Made by a program: the position numbers and the translations under genes. This document shows, piece by piece, positions 1-9,431 of a DNA stretch of 64,000 bases. The notes beneath the pieces were generated by a model. That model worked only from the letters and a program-made list of their open reading frames with translations. It was not told where the DNA came from and did not search any database. Every line of letters begins with the position of its first letter. Position 1 is the stretch's first letter. Source of the DNA: Roseiconus lacunae (GTDB lineage Bacteria > Planctomycetota > Planctomycetia > Pirellulales > Pirellulaceae); assembly GCF_008312935.1 (NCBI RefSeq), contig NZ_VSZO01000001.1, positions 1,550,001 through 1,614,000 on the forward strand, written 5' to 3'.

Positions 1-377
1 AACAGCTAGCCGGTGAGCTGATTGAGTCCGGAATGCGGCGTGATCAAATCGCAATCATCGCCCCTTATGCGGCGCAGGTTCGATGGTTGAGGAATCGGAG
101 TTCACTACGTGATATCGAAATTGATACCGTCGATGGGTTCCAAGGGAGAGAGAAAGAAGTTGTTTTGATCACGATGACTCGTAGCAATGATCGAGGCGAA
201 ATCGGTTTCCTGCGCGACACCCGACGGACGAACGTGGCACTCACGAGGGCGAGACGAAAACTGATCGTGATCGGTGATAGTGCGACGTTGGCAAGCAACG
301 ATTTCTATGGTCGTATGCTGGAGTACTTCGAGCAGAAACAAGCCTATCGAAGTGTCTTCGAGTTTTCGCTCGATTAG
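1..377 (+). CDS. Superfamily I DNA/RNA helicase, C-terminal part (5' truncated)
   Basis: Only the C-terminal end of this protein is in the window. The reading frame is open from base 3 back to the window edge, so the ATG at 33 is internal. The protein shows the late motifs of UPF1/SMUBP-2-like superfamily I helicases (AAA_12 type): IAPYAAQV, then TVDGFQGREKEVV (motif V), then NVALTRARRKLIVIGD (motif VI, with the arginine finger in the TRAR stretch). Such enzymes unwind nucleic acid using ATP in the cytoplasm. Walker A and B must lie upstream, outside the window. The DNA or RNA substrate cannot be told from this fragment. About 110 bases separate it from the sulfatase downstream and I see no operon link. 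Confidence 0.9.
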   Translation, partial: QLAGELIESGMRRDQIAIIAPYAAQVRWLRNRSSLRDIEIDTVDGFQGREKEVVLITMTRSNDRGEIGFLRDTRRTNVALTRARRKLIVIGDSATLASNDFYGRMLEYFEQKQAYRSVFEFSLD

Positions 378-487
378 ACGCCGGGAGATTCGTCAAAAGC
401 AGACTTGTAGCCGGGGTGCCATTCACGTCAAAGCGTTGGGTTATGATGTAGGTCCCCTTACGATGCCCGCCTTTTGACAACTCTGCC

Positions 488-1978
488 ATGCCTCGCCCAC
501 TGCGTTTGCCATCTTTGCTAATTCTGCTGGTGTCGCCATTTGGCGTCCAAGCGGTCGCTGACGACCCGGATCGGATGAATGTCCTGTTCATCATTTCTGA
601 TGATTTGACGTCGACCGCGTTGTCATGTTACGGGAACGAGGTTTGCCACACACCGAACATCGACGCGCTTGCGGCCCGTGGAACTCGATTCACGCAAGCC
701 TATTGCCAGGGGACCTATTGTGGTCCTTCACGGGCATCGTTGATGAGCGGTTATTATCCGCATGCGACCGGCGTTCTTGGCTATAAAAACCCTCGGCCAC
801 AAATCGGTGATCGTTCCACTTGGTCCCAGCACTTCAAAGATCGTGGGTATTACGCCGCTCGGGTCAGCAAAATTTTTCACATGGGGGTCCCCGGTGGCAT
901 CGAATACGGCGGCGATGGGCGAGATCACGACGGATACAATGGCGCTGATGACGCGGAATCATGGACCGAACGTTTCAACAGCCCGGGACCAGAATGGAAA
1001 GCCAAGGGTGATGGTGAAACCTTAGAAGGCAACCCCGATGGTAAGAAGCCTGTGGTCGGAGGAAACACGTTCGTCGTTGTCGAGGCCGATGGCGATGACG
1101 AAGTCCACTCCGATGGAAAGACCGCGGCCAAAGCCGTCGAGCTGATTCAGGCTCATAAAGACAACCCGTTTTGGTTAGGCGTGGGCTTTGTTCGCCCGCA
1201 CGTTCCGTTCGTCGCGCCCCGCAAGTACTACGAACCCTTCTTGCCGTACTCCTCGATGGCACTCCCGGAAAAACTGCCTGGAGATTGGGACGACATTCCC
1301 AAGCCAGGTATCAACTACAAAACCAGCAAGAACATGCGGATGGACCTGCGACGTCAGAAAAAGGCGGTCGGCGGATATTATGCTTCCGTTCGCTTTATGG
1401 ACGCACAGGTTGGCAAGGTCCTTGCAGCACTCCGGGATTCGGGACTCGAAGATCGCACGATCGTGATCTTCACCAGCGACCACGGTTATCACTTGGGCGA
1501 GCATGATTTCTGGGCGAAGGTCTCGCTCCGTGACGAGTCCGCAAAAGTCCCATTGATCATCAGCGTGCCAGGCAAAGCCCCTGCGGTCTGCGATAGCATT
1601 GTCGAGTTGATCGATCTCTACCCGACGACGGCCAGTTTGTGCGGAATTGAAGTTCCCGATCGGCTGCAGGGAAAAGATCTCTCTCCGTTACTCGACGATC
1701 CCGAGCGTACCGTTCGTGATGCCGCCTTCAGTGTCGCACCGATGCGCAAAGGATTCTTAATTCGCGAAGATCGTTGGGCCTACATCCAGTATGGCGAAGA
1801 TGCCAAAGGTGGACGCGAATTGTTTGACATGAACCAGGACCCGGAACAGTTCCATAATCTAGCGAACGCCCCCTCTCGCCAATCCACCGTTAAACGCTTG
1901 GAAGAAAAGCTCGCCACTCGACTGCGCCAGGTCCGTACGAACGACCTGACCAAGAATAAAACGACGAAGACTCGCTAG
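488..1978 (+). CDS. Secreted sulfatase, iduronate-2-sulfatase-like
   Basis: A 496-residue alkaline-phosphatase-superfamily sulfatase that hydrolyses sulfate esters, probably on a sulfated polysaccharide. The hydrophobic N-terminus (about residues 7-24) looks like a signal peptide, so it should act in the periplasm or outside. Asp38-Asp39 (ISDDL) are the usual metal ligands. The formylglycine motif CGPSR is at residues 78-82 with Cys78 as the modified nucleophile, and a second metal-binding stretch TSDHGYHLGEH lies further on. The HVPFVAPRKYYEPF stretch is typical of the iduronate-2-sulfatase-like branch, but the substrate is not proven. It is followed after 11 bases by the beta-helix/SGNH gene and then a second sulfatase, which suggests a shared polysaccharide target. 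It needs a formylglycine-generating enzyme, which is not in the window. Confidence 0.93.
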   Translation: MPRPLRLPSLLILLVSPFGVQAVADDPDRMNVLFIISDDLTSTALSCYGNEVCHTPNIDALAARGTRFTQAYCQGTYCGPSRASLMSGYYPHATGVLGYKNPRPQIGDRSTWSQHFKDRGYYAARVSKIFHMGVPGGIEYGGDGRDHDGYNGADDAESWTERFNSPGPEWKAKGDGETLEGNPDGKKPVVGGNTFVVVEADGDDEVHSDGKTAAKAVELIQAHKDNPFWLGVGFVRPHVPFVAPRKYYEPFLPYSSMALPEKLPGDWDDIPKPGINYKTSKNMRMDLRRQKKAVGGYYASVRFMDAQVGKVLAALRDSGLEDRTIVIFTSDHGYHLGEHDFWAKVSLRDESAKVPLIISVPGKAPAVCDSIVELIDLYPTTASLCGIEVPDRLQGKDLSPLLDDPERTVRDAAFSVAPMRKGFLIREDRWAYIQYGEDAKGGRELFDMNQDPEQFHNLANAPSRQSTVKRLEEKLATRLRQVRTNDLTKNKTTKTR

Positions 1979-1989
1979 GCCAAAACACT

Positions 1990-4440
1990 ATGACGACTAG
2001 AATCCAACGACCGGCAAGCTTTGTGATGTTTGCCACGCTACTTTGTCTGATCGTTCCCGCGACTTCTTTTGCGGCTGAACAGGATCGGCATGTTCAAGTT
2101 GGTACCGCAGGCGAACTTGACGTAGCCCTCAAGCAAATCCAGCATCGACGCGAATCGGGGGATTCGGCGGCAGTTGTGATTCGCTTTCGCCCAGGAACGA
2201 TACGATTGCGTTCGCCATTGGTGATCAATCAATCGATGGTTGGCGAAGGGCTAATGTTCGAAGCGATCGAACAGAGCAAAACGTCGTTCAGCGGCGCGGT
2301 GCAATTGACACCCCATCGAAAGGAAGGCCGGTATTGGGTCTATCAAGTACCAGAAACGGAGACGCTGAATCAGTCGCCTACCGTGTTACTTGTAAATCAA
2401 AAGCTTCGTCGATCTGCTCGCCACCCGAACGTTGGTTACTTTCGAATTGAGGCCGCTCACAAAGATCGGCGCAGTGGATTTCGATTCCGAGCCGGTGACA
2501 TTCCGGCTGACGTTAACCCGCAGGACGCCCCCTGCCAGCTAGTGTTTTTGCACGATTGGTCCAGTAGTCGACTCCCGGTCCGAGAAATCGACCATGACAA
2601 CCGTCAACTGCGAACCGTCGGGCCGATCGGGTGCAGCGCGTCACACTATGCGATCGATCATTTTGAAAAACAACCGAGATACTATCTCGAAGGGCATCGA
2701 GCGTTCGCGGACTTGGCAGGAGAATGGATTTATGATGCCGAGCGCCGTCAGGTGTTGGTCGTTGCAGGTAGTGAAAAAGAAGCTCCGTCAATCGAGCTAC
2801 CAATACTCGAGCAGCTCATCACAACTGCGGGGCCGAACGCCTCGCCGATCAAAAATGTCGTTTTTAGGGGAGTGCGTTTCACAGGAACATCGTTTCCGAA
2901 AACTCCAGGCGGACTTGCCGGTGCACAAGCGACGATGCACGAACCCCGTGACGGGAACGGCGATCGACTGACCAAAAACCGTCCGATGCTCTCAGCGGCA
3001 ATCCACCTTGAGCAAGCCAATCAGATTCACTTTGAACACTGCACGTTTGCCGGCCTGGGTAACACCGCACTTTGGATTGGCGGCCGATGCAACGATTGCG
3101 TTGTGTCAGATTGCCAATTCCAGGACATCGGTGGCAACGGAATCAACTTGGGTGAAAACAATGATCGGCGTGTTGATGAAGACTCGTGGTATCGGTCAGC
3201 ACCACAACAGGTTCCGACGAACAATCGCATCGAGAACTGTAAAATTCGGCACTGCGGTCAAGTGCTCTCTGGAAGCGTCGCGATTTGGGCCGCCTTGAAT
3301 CGGCGACTGCAGATCGCCGACAACGAGATTTCAGATTGTCCCTACACGGGAATATCGCTCGGATGGATTTGGAACCCGACTCCGTCCCCGGCGAAGGAAA
3401 ATGTGATCTCCGGCAATCGGATCTCTCGAGTGATGCAGGTACTCAGTGATGGGGGAGGGATCTACACGCTTGGGAATCAACCCGGATCGGTTCTTCGTAA
3501 CAATGTGATCACCAACGTACCGTTGAACGCGGGACGTGCCGAAAGCAACGGGATGTTCCTTGACGAAGGCACCAGTGGCTTTGAAATCACGGGCAATACC
3601 TTTCGCCGGATCGCAAAATCGCCACTCCGATTTCATCGTGCCGGTCAGAACAGCGCCCACCATAACCATTGGGAACTGGAGACCGATCGAACACCGCCGG
3701 TCCGATACAACAACACTCCGGAAAAGAATGTCCTACTAAGTGAAAACGAGGTTCTTCCACGACAGCCACGAATTTTTCTAATCGGCAATTCACTCACCTG
3801 GGACACGCGACCACCGTTGCTTGATGACTACGTTGACTGGCATGTTGATTGTGGCAAGAGCCTTCAATTTATCCACGATCGCCCCGCGGATCCTTGCGTC
3901 GCATCTTCGCGTCATTGGCCGATCGCGTTGGCACAATTGCAATACGATGTGTTAAGTGTTCAGCCACATTACGGAACGTCGTTGGACGAAGACGTCGAGG
4001 CCATCTCCGCGTGGATGAAGATGCAGCCCGCGGCAACGCTTTTGTTACATTCCGGGTGGGCTCGTAGCGAAACCGTTGAATCCGAGTACGCCTCGAAAGT
4101 CTCAGACATGATGACACATAATGTGGCTTATCTCGACGCGTTAAAGTCTCGACTACAGGAACGCTTTCCGGATCGAATGATTCGTGAAACACACTGCACC
4201 GACGCACTTCACCGAATCGACCAAGACATTCGATCCGCTCGTGCGCCGCTCAGTGACCTAGAGCAACTCTACCGCGATGCAATCCACATGACTGATGGCG
4301 AAGGGCGATTCCTGATGCACAATCTGATGCGTAAAGCAATCGGCCAACCGTTCAGCGAGGAAGGATTTGATCTTGCGAAGCGACGGCCTGACTTGCATCG
4401 CTACTTGCTGCGGGTCATCGGCGAAGTCGGCGCCGAATAA
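1990..4440 (+). CDS. Secreted beta-helix protein fused to an SGNH-like domain
   Basis: An 816-residue protein with a signal peptide (hydrophobic residues about 11-28, then AAEQD). Residues about 35-570 read as a right-handed parallel beta-helix of the pectate-lyase/glycosidase kind: many short Asn-, Gly- and Cys-rich turns such as FRGVRFTGTSF, CVVSDCQFQDIGGNGINLG and NVISGNRISR. After a linker, residue 594 onward starts a new domain with FLIGNSLTWDT (Ser601). This resembles block I of SGNH/GDSL esterases, but I could not find a clear block V DxxH motif, so catalysis by this half is uncertain. It lies between two sulfatases and starts 11 bases after the first, so it probably acts on the same sulfated or acylated glycan. 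Family-level assignment is from fold-like repeats, not from a named match. Confidence 0.75.
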   Translation: MTTRIQRPASFVMFATLLCLIVPATSFAAEQDRHVQVGTAGELDVALKQIQHRRESGDSAAVVIRFRPGTIRLRSPLVINQSMVGEGLMFEAIEQSKTSFSGAVQLTPHRKEGRYWVYQVPETETLNQSPTVLLVNQKLRRSARHPNVGYFRIEAAHKDRRSGFRFRAGDIPADVNPQDAPCQLVFLHDWSSSRLPVREIDHDNRQLRTVGPIGCSASHYAIDHFEKQPRYYLEGHRAFADLAGEWIYDAERRQVLVVAGSEKEAPSIELPILEQLITTAGPNASPIKNVVFRGVRFTGTSFPKTPGGLAGAQATMHEPRDGNGDRLTKNRPMLSAAIHLEQANQIHFEHCTFAGLGNTALWIGGRCNDCVVSDCQFQDIGGNGINLGENNDRRVDEDSWYRSAPQQVPTNNRIENCKIRHCGQVLSGSVAIWAALNRRLQIADNEISDCPYTGISLGWIWNPTPSPAKENVISGNRISRVMQVLSDGGGIYTLGNQPGSVLRNNVITNVPLNAGRAESNGMFLDEGTSGFEITGNTFRRIAKSPLRFHRAGQNSAHHNHWELETDRTPPVRYNNTPEKNVLLSENEVLPRQPRIFLIGNSLTWDTRPPLLDDYVDWHVDCGKSLQFIHDRPADPCVASSRHWPIALAQLQYDVLSVQPHYGTSLDEDVEAISAWMKMQPAATLLLHSGWARSETVESEYASKVSDMMTHNVAYLDALKSRLQERFPDRMIRETHCTDALHRIDQDIRSARAPLSDLEQLYRDAIHMTDGEGRFLMHNLMRKAIGQPFSEEGFDLAKRRPDLHRYLLRVIGEVGAE

Positions 4441-4501
4441 ACTGTTCGGTTCGCTGCCTGCAACACTTATTTCACTCTTTTGGTCCGCAAGGTTGGCTTC
4501 G

Positions 4502-6787
4502 ATGATGACTCCCCACTTCAATCCCGCCTGGTGCCGTGTCGCGATTGCGATCTTTCTGAGTGTGATTGCGATTGAATCCAAAGCTGTGGTGGCCGCGGAG
4601 CGCCCCAACATTTTGTATCTCTATGTTGACGACATGGGCTGGGGCTCGATCGGTCCCAACGGCCAATGGGAACGCCAGCAAGCCGACTTGCCGTCGGTCA
4701 AGACACCTCACCTTGATCGACTCGCCCGAGAAGGCGTGAATTTTGTTCGCGGATATGGATGTCACGTTTGTTCGCCTGCGAGATCGTCTCAACAAACCGG
4801 CTTTCACCAGGGGCATACCTTCGCCGATCGAAATGATCCCGACAACGCCAAGAAAGCGATGCGGGCAGATGATATCTTGATCGGAGATCTGCTCTCGCAA
4901 GCAGGCTATGCGACAGGTTACTGGGGTAAGTGGGGTTATGGTGGTTCAAAGGACCAACACGAACCCACCATCCAAAACGTACAAACTCTGCCGACCTCAC
5001 ACGGTTATCAGCATGTCTTGGCAGAGCTACACCATGTACGGGCGCATACGTTCTTTCAGCCGACGCTTTGGAAAGCTCCCGCGCCACCGGGGGCAGTTGG
5101 CGGTTTGCAATTAGTTGCCAATTCGGTCGGCGATTACCGTGATTCGAATCGCTTTCCGACCGAGCCCGCGATGCAGAACCACCCACAGTACCCCGAGACT
5201 GCTTACTGCGACGATCATTACGCATTCGCCGCATTGGATTTTGTTCGTCGACAAGGTCGGCAATTCAATCAAACCGGTCAACCATTCTTTGGATTGCTGG
5301 CCGTACAAATCCCACATGCTCCGTTTGGAGAAATCGAATCGCTTCCCGAATGGGATCGGCACTATCGGTCGGAACCAGGCTTTGAAACATTGTCTGATCA
5401 GACGAAGCAGTGGGCGGCGATGGTCACGCGAATCGATGCTCACTTTGGCAACCTGCTTGCCGCACTCGAAGATCCCAATCAGGACGGAAGCACCGACGAT
5501 TCGATCGCGGATCAAACATTGGTCATTTTCCAATCTGACAACGGAGGGCCGAACGGAAAGTGTCTTAGCGAACTCGCCACGAACGGCGGCCTTCAAGGAG
5601 TCAAGGGGCGGATTCAAGAAGGTGGGATTCGTGTTCCGCTGATGATGCGTTGGCCGAACGAAATCAATGAATCTTCGACGTTGCGGCGTGGAACGAACAC
5701 TGAAACCGTGGTCGATGTGACGGACCTGTTCCCGACATTTTGTGAACTCGCCGGAATTGATCCGCCACTAGGAATTGACGGCCAATCGATTGCACCACTT
5801 TTGACCAGCAAGTCAACGTTCCGGTCTCGCAACTTTATTGTTCACGAAGCGGGCAATGGCCAATCGATCATTCGAGATGACTGGAAACTAATTCGCACCA
5901 ACAAAAAACGTTTTGGTTTGTATAACCTGACCGATGATCCTGCCGAGTCGATCGATTTATCAAGTAAGCATCCGGCGATGGTCGATGAACTTCGCGAACT
6001 CCTAATCGGAGAATGTGTGACCGAACCGAAGGGATTTGCAGTCACCTATCATCATTGGACCGGCAATTCGCTCGCATCGACATCTGATGCGGATCACTGG
6101 TCCGATTACGAATACGCGAATGCCGGGATCACTTATCAAGTCGATCGCGGTTCCCCGAAACGATCGTGGGTCGCGACACTATACAACTCCGATTCCCAAC
6201 CCAACGTCGCTCAGGTCGACCAGTCAATTGAGGTCCTTGCCTTGTCGATCGGTGGGGAATCCCGCCAGACCTTGAATTTAGAACCTCAAGTCAATCTGAC
6301 AGGCCGAAATGAAATCCGTGTGATGCCAAATGGAGCTCTTGTCATTCAAGGAGGAACGGTTCATTCGCTCCGCCCCATCGATGTTCGCAACGGAGGCACC
6401 GTCGAAGGTCATGGAACGATCGATGGAACACTCGATAATTCAGGAGCCTTGGTTGTCGATCGTCAATCGACCTCCGGTATGTCTATCCGAGGTGACTTTT
6501 CTCAAACGCATGACGGTAGGTTAGAGGTCTCGCTTGTCGGCGATATCGCTCCTTTGATCCACGTCGACGGAAAAGCGACCTTGGCTGGTAAGTTGATTCT
6601 TAGCGAGGACGCGGGTAAGCAGACTCTGTTTGACCAACCCGTCGTGATTCTAAAAGCACGATCGGTTCAGGGACGATTTGATCACGCAGGAGATGTCGTT
6701 GTTGACTCTAAAGGACAACGCTACAAACTCTCTTATGCTGCGACCGAAGTGACCTTGGAGCGATACCTGTCGTCAAGCGGACGCTAA
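4502..6787 (+). CDS. Secreted sulfatase with C-terminal beta-strand repeat domain
   Basis: A 761-residue sulfatase. The open frame begins at 4367 inside the previous gene, but ATG 4502 (or 4505) directly precedes a good signal peptide (AIAIFLSVIAIESKAVVA), so I start there. Asp43-Asp44 (YVDDMGWG) bind metal. CSPAR at residues 90-94 is the formylglycine site. QSDNGG is the second metal motif. The sulfatase core ends near residue 500. The last 150 or so residues (TLNLEPQVNLTG... GTVEGHGTIDGTLDNSGALVV) are short Gly/Asn-rich beta repeats like those in autotransporter passengers, and may anchor the enzyme or bind glycan. It lies 61 bases behind the beta-helix/SGNH gene and is the last gene of the trio. 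Confidence 0.9.
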   Translation: MMTPHFNPAWCRVAIAIFLSVIAIESKAVVAAERPNILYLYVDDMGWGSIGPNGQWERQQADLPSVKTPHLDRLAREGVNFVRGYGCHVCSPARSSQQTGFHQGHTFADRNDPDNAKKAMRADDILIGDLLSQAGYATGYWGKWGYGGSKDQHEPTIQNVQTLPTSHGYQHVLAELHHVRAHTFFQPTLWKAPAPPGAVGGLQLVANSVGDYRDSNRFPTEPAMQNHPQYPETAYCDDHYAFAALDFVRRQGRQFNQTGQPFFGLLAVQIPHAPFGEIESLPEWDRHYRSEPGFETLSDQTKQWAAMVTRIDAHFGNLLAALEDPNQDGSTDDSIADQTLVIFQSDNGGPNGKCLSELATNGGLQGVKGRIQEGGIRVPLMMRWPNEINESSTLRRGTNTETVVDVTDLFPTFCELAGIDPPLGIDGQSIAPLLTSKSTFRSRNFIVHEAGNGQSIIRDDWKLIRTNKKRFGLYNLTDDPAESIDLSSKHPAMVDELRELLIGECVTEPKGFAVTYHHWTGNSLASTSDADHWSDYEYANAGITYQVDRGSPKRSWVATLYNSDSQPNVAQVDQSIEVLALSIGGESRQTLNLEPQVNLTGRNEIRVMPNGALVIQGGTVHSLRPIDVRNGGTVEGHGTIDGTLDNSGALVVDRQSTSGMSIRGDFSQTHDGRLEVSLVGDIAPLIHVDGKATLAGKLILSEDAGKQTLFDQPVVILKARSVQGRFDHAGDVVVDSKGQRYKLSYAATEVTLERYLSSSGR

Positions 6788-6900
6788 TGGTGTTTTGGGG
6801 TAGCGAATTCAGTCTCTTGAACTTACTGCTCGACCTTCATAGAACGAGGGCGACCCTAGAACAGGATCTTAAAATATTCTTGGACCGATGACGCCAACTG

Positions 6901-6970
6901 GTGAGCCGCGGACGCTAGACGAGGGGCCGGTCATGCGGATGTAAACCCGACGCTAGCGAGTTCGGCTCAC
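6901..6970. repeat. REP-like imperfect inverted repeat
   Basis: In the gap between the second sulfatase and the CheW gene, bases 6902-6918 (TGAGCCGCGGACGCTAG) are matched on the opposite strand by 6953-6969, with 13 of 17 positions identical. The outer base pair 6901/6970 extends it. The right arm, read as ACGCTAGCGAGTTCG (6950-6964), recurs with one change at 13454-13468. Such small palindromic units between genes look like REP elements. No function is shown. Confidence 0.55.
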
Positions 6971-7026
6971 GGCTTTGTGGGGGCAATGCAGAGGGTTTGC
7001 AGACGCCGATGTCATCGACGCCTATT

Positions 7027-7031
7027 GGAGG
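7027..7031 (+). promoter_or_regulatory. Ribosome binding site deciding a GTG start
   Basis: GGAGG lies 11 bases ahead of the GTG at 7043 and supports that codon over the in-frame ATGs at 7079 and 7082. Confidence 0.6.
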
Positions 7032-7042
7032 TCTAGAGTCAA

Positions 7043-7960
7043 GTGAACAGTCTCGAATCCTCCGAAAGCGTTAGACCTATGATGAGTGAAGTTGATGGTG
7101 CCGGCACCAGCCCGTTGTTGGTCTTTAAGGTGGGGGCAGAGCCTTATGCGATCCAGGTAGACAACGTCTTAGAACTGTTGACGTTGCAAAACCTCAAGGT
7201 CACTCCACTACCGGGGACACCCGAGCACGTGCAGGGCGTCATCAACCTGAGAGGGAGAACGATTTGCGTTCAAAATGTTCGTAAGCTGTTCGGCAAGCCG
7301 TCGATGAAGGAACAAAATGATGGTCTTATCACACAGTTCCGCGAATTCGCGCAAGATCACAAAGAGTGGATCGAAGCATTGCAAGAATCCGTCCGGCACC
7401 AGTGTGAGTTTCCACTGGAAGTCGAACCCGGCGCGTGTGCCTTCGGTCAATGGTATGACGCACTGCTTGCGGATTCGAACGGACTGCAACGCCTCACCCA
7501 AGATCAGGTCGCGTTGGTCGATATCCTGGGGCGGTTCAATACGCCGCACGAAAAGCTTCACGCGATCGCACCAGAAGTGACCAAGCTTGTGATCGGCGGA
7601 CAGACTGATCAAGCGAACGAACTGATTGAAAAAGCAAAACAAAACGAGCTGAAGGACTTGTTAGAACTGTTCGATAAAGCGTGTGATCTCGTTCGCCGAC
7701 TGCACACCGGTGTCGTCGTGGTTGTCGAACGTGGCGATCGACGTGCAGGCCTGGTGGTCGACAGTGTCTGCGATGTCAAAGATTTTCCGACCGATGGCTA
7801 TTTGCCACATAATCTGAGTGACAATAGCGAATGGTTGCAAGGATTCGTCCACGATGAAGCGACCGAAGACCTGATTCAGGTCATTGGTCTGGATCTATTT
7901 TCCGGATTTGGAAAAGAGAAAGCGGCATTCGATCCGGACGATCTCGCGAAAGCATTTTAG
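7043..7960 (+). CDS. CheW-like protein split by an inserted CZB zinc-binding domain
   Basis: A 305-residue cytoplasmic signalling protein. Residues about 25-85 are the first half of a CheW domain (LLVFKVGAEPYAIQVDNV ... GVINLRGRTI). Residues about 95-215 are a helical chemoreceptor zinc-binding (CZB) domain with its usual ligands: His106, Cys132 in CAFGQWYD, His169 and His173 in PHEKLH. The second CheW half follows (VVVVVERGDRRAGLVVDSV). CheW couples receptors to the kinase CheA, and CZB domains bind zinc and have been linked to zinc or hypochlorous acid sensing. The fusion therefore suggests an adaptor whose coupling responds to zinc or oxidant; that is inference. No CheA, receptor or other chemotaxis gene is nearby. 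The start is GTG with GGAGG upstream. Confidence 0.88.
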   Translation: MNSLESSESVRPMMSEVDGAGTSPLLVFKVGAEPYAIQVDNVLELLTLQNLKVTPLPGTPEHVQGVINLRGRTICVQNVRKLFGKPSMKEQNDGLITQFREFAQDHKEWIEALQESVRHQCEFPLEVEPGACAFGQWYDALLADSNGLQRLTQDQVALVDILGRFNTPHEKLHAIAPEVTKLVIGGQTDQANELIEKAKQNELKDLLELFDKACDLVRRLHTGVVVVVERGDRRAGLVVDSVCDVKDFPTDGYLPHNLSDNSEWLQGFVHDEATEDLIQVIGLDLFSGFGKEKAAFDPDDLAKAF

Positions 7961-7983
7961 AGAAACCGGCTGTCCCAGCGACG

Positions 7984-9414
7984 TCACGTCATTTCACCGA
8001 TGACATGACCATGGACATCGGTCAATCGCCGCTCAATTCCGTTGTTCTTCACGGTCAGTTTGGTGTGGTCGATCCCAAGTTGGTGTAGGAGCGTGGCGTG
8101 GATATCGTACACCTGTGTACTGGCATTACGATCGAGGGGACGAAAGCCCCATGGGTCGGATTCGCCATAGGTGCCGCCTTTGATTCCACCGCCGCAAAGC
8201 CAGTTCGTGAAGACAAACGGGTTGTGGTCTCGTCCCTCGCTTCCTTGAGAGCACGGCATCCGTCCGAATTCGGTAGTCCATAGAATCAGCGTGTCTTTCA
8301 GCATGTCACGTTGACGAAGGTCTTTGATCAAGGCTGCCGTTCCTCGAGCCATCCCGAGGGCCAATGGGCCGTGGTCGCGTTTGATGTTTTCGTGTGAGTC
8401 CCAGTTCCGACGAGGGAAACCGTTGTCGTTTCCACTCCAAACTTGAACGAACCGGACGCCTCGCTCCAACAGCCGACGCGCGGTCAAACACTTACGTCCG
8501 AAGAACTCGGTTTCGGCCTTTTCATTGATGTTCGTATCGTCCACTCCTGGACCTTCCGGTGCCAGTCCGTATAGATCGTGGATGTATTGCGGTTCGTCAG
8601 TTAAGTCGAGTGCGTCACTGGCACTCAACTGCATCTTGGCCGCCAATTCGTACGACCGCACTCGCGCCATCAATCGATCATCACCAGGACGTTGGCTTGC
8701 GTATTGTTGGTTCAGTTGATGAAGAGCGTCCAACCCATCTCGATCGCTTTCTGCGGTGATAAAACCACTCTTGGGAGGAAATAAGTTGGAGATCGGGTCG
8801 TTCGACCCCATCCGAATTAGCGTCCCTTGGTATTCCGCCGGAAGAAATGCCGGCGACCAGTTCTTGGCACCGTTGGACGCCAACCCACGGTGATCTGGCA
8901 ACACAACAAACGAGGGTAAGTTATCCGTTTCACTGCCCAGAGCATACGAGACCCAAGACCCGGCACTCGGAAAACCGGTGAAACTAAATCCGGTCGTTTG
9001 CAAGAGTGTTCCTTGGCTATGCACCCCTGTTTTGCCAATCACGTTATGAACAAACGCGATGTCGTCGACTACCTCACCAAGTGGTGCGGCGATCTCGCTG
9101 AGCATCTTTTTGCTTTCGCCGTAGGGATGGAATTTCCATGGGCTAGCCAAGCACGCTCCAGGAGTGCTCTGAAATAGCTCGATTTGCTCACCGGGGTCCC
9201 AGGGTTTCCCGTGTTGTCGCTCAAGCAGTGGTTTATGGTCGAACAAATCAACGTGACTTGCCGCGCCGGCCATGAACAACTGGACGACACGTTTTGCCTT
9301 GGGGGCATGATGCAAACGATTCGCCATCACGCCGTCGCGAGCCAACAAATCTCCTAGTGCGAGACCGGCAAAAGAGCCTGCGGCTGTTCCCAAGAAGCTA
9401 CGTCGGGTGTTCAT
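7984..9414 (-). CDS. DUF1501 family Tat-exported protein
   Basis: A 476-residue member of the DUF1501 family, common in planctomycetes and related to the alkaline-phosphatase/sulfatase fold. The longest frame begins at 9564 inside the next gene. I use the ATG at 9414 because it gives a twin-arginine signal (MNTRRSFLGTAAG, Arg4-Arg5). Family features include DLFDHKPLL near the N-terminus, RRLLERGVRFVQVWSG, WTTEFGRMP and the late GGGIKGGTYGESD. The biochemical activity of DUF1501 is not established. It is the third gene of an operon and starts 17 bases after the PSD1 gene ends, the usual pairing for these two families. It converges on the CheW gene with a 23-base gap. Confidence 0.93.
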   Translation of the reverse strand: MNTRRSFLGTAAGSFAGLALGDLLARDGVMANRLHHAPKAKRVVQLFMAGAASHVDLFDHKPLLERQHGKPWDPGEQIELFQSTPGACLASPWKFHPYGESKKMLSEIAAPLGEVVDDIAFVHNVIGKTGVHSQGTLLQTTGFSFTGFPSAGSWVSYALGSETDNLPSFVVLPDHRGLASNGAKNWSPAFLPAEYQGTLIRMGSNDPISNLFPPKSGFITAESDRDGLDALHQLNQQYASQRPGDDRLMARVRSYELAAKMQLSASDALDLTDEPQYIHDLYGLAPEGPGVDDTNINEKAETEFFGRKCLTARRLLERGVRFVQVWSGNDNGFPRRNWDSHENIKRDHGPLALGMARGTAALIKDLRQRDMLKDTLILWTTEFGRMPCSQGSEGRDHNPFVFTNWLCGGGIKGGTYGESDPWGFRPLDRNASTQVYDIHATLLHQLGIDHTKLTVKNNGIERRLTDVHGHVIGEMT

Positions 9415-9431
9415 CAGATTCCGATTCGTTT

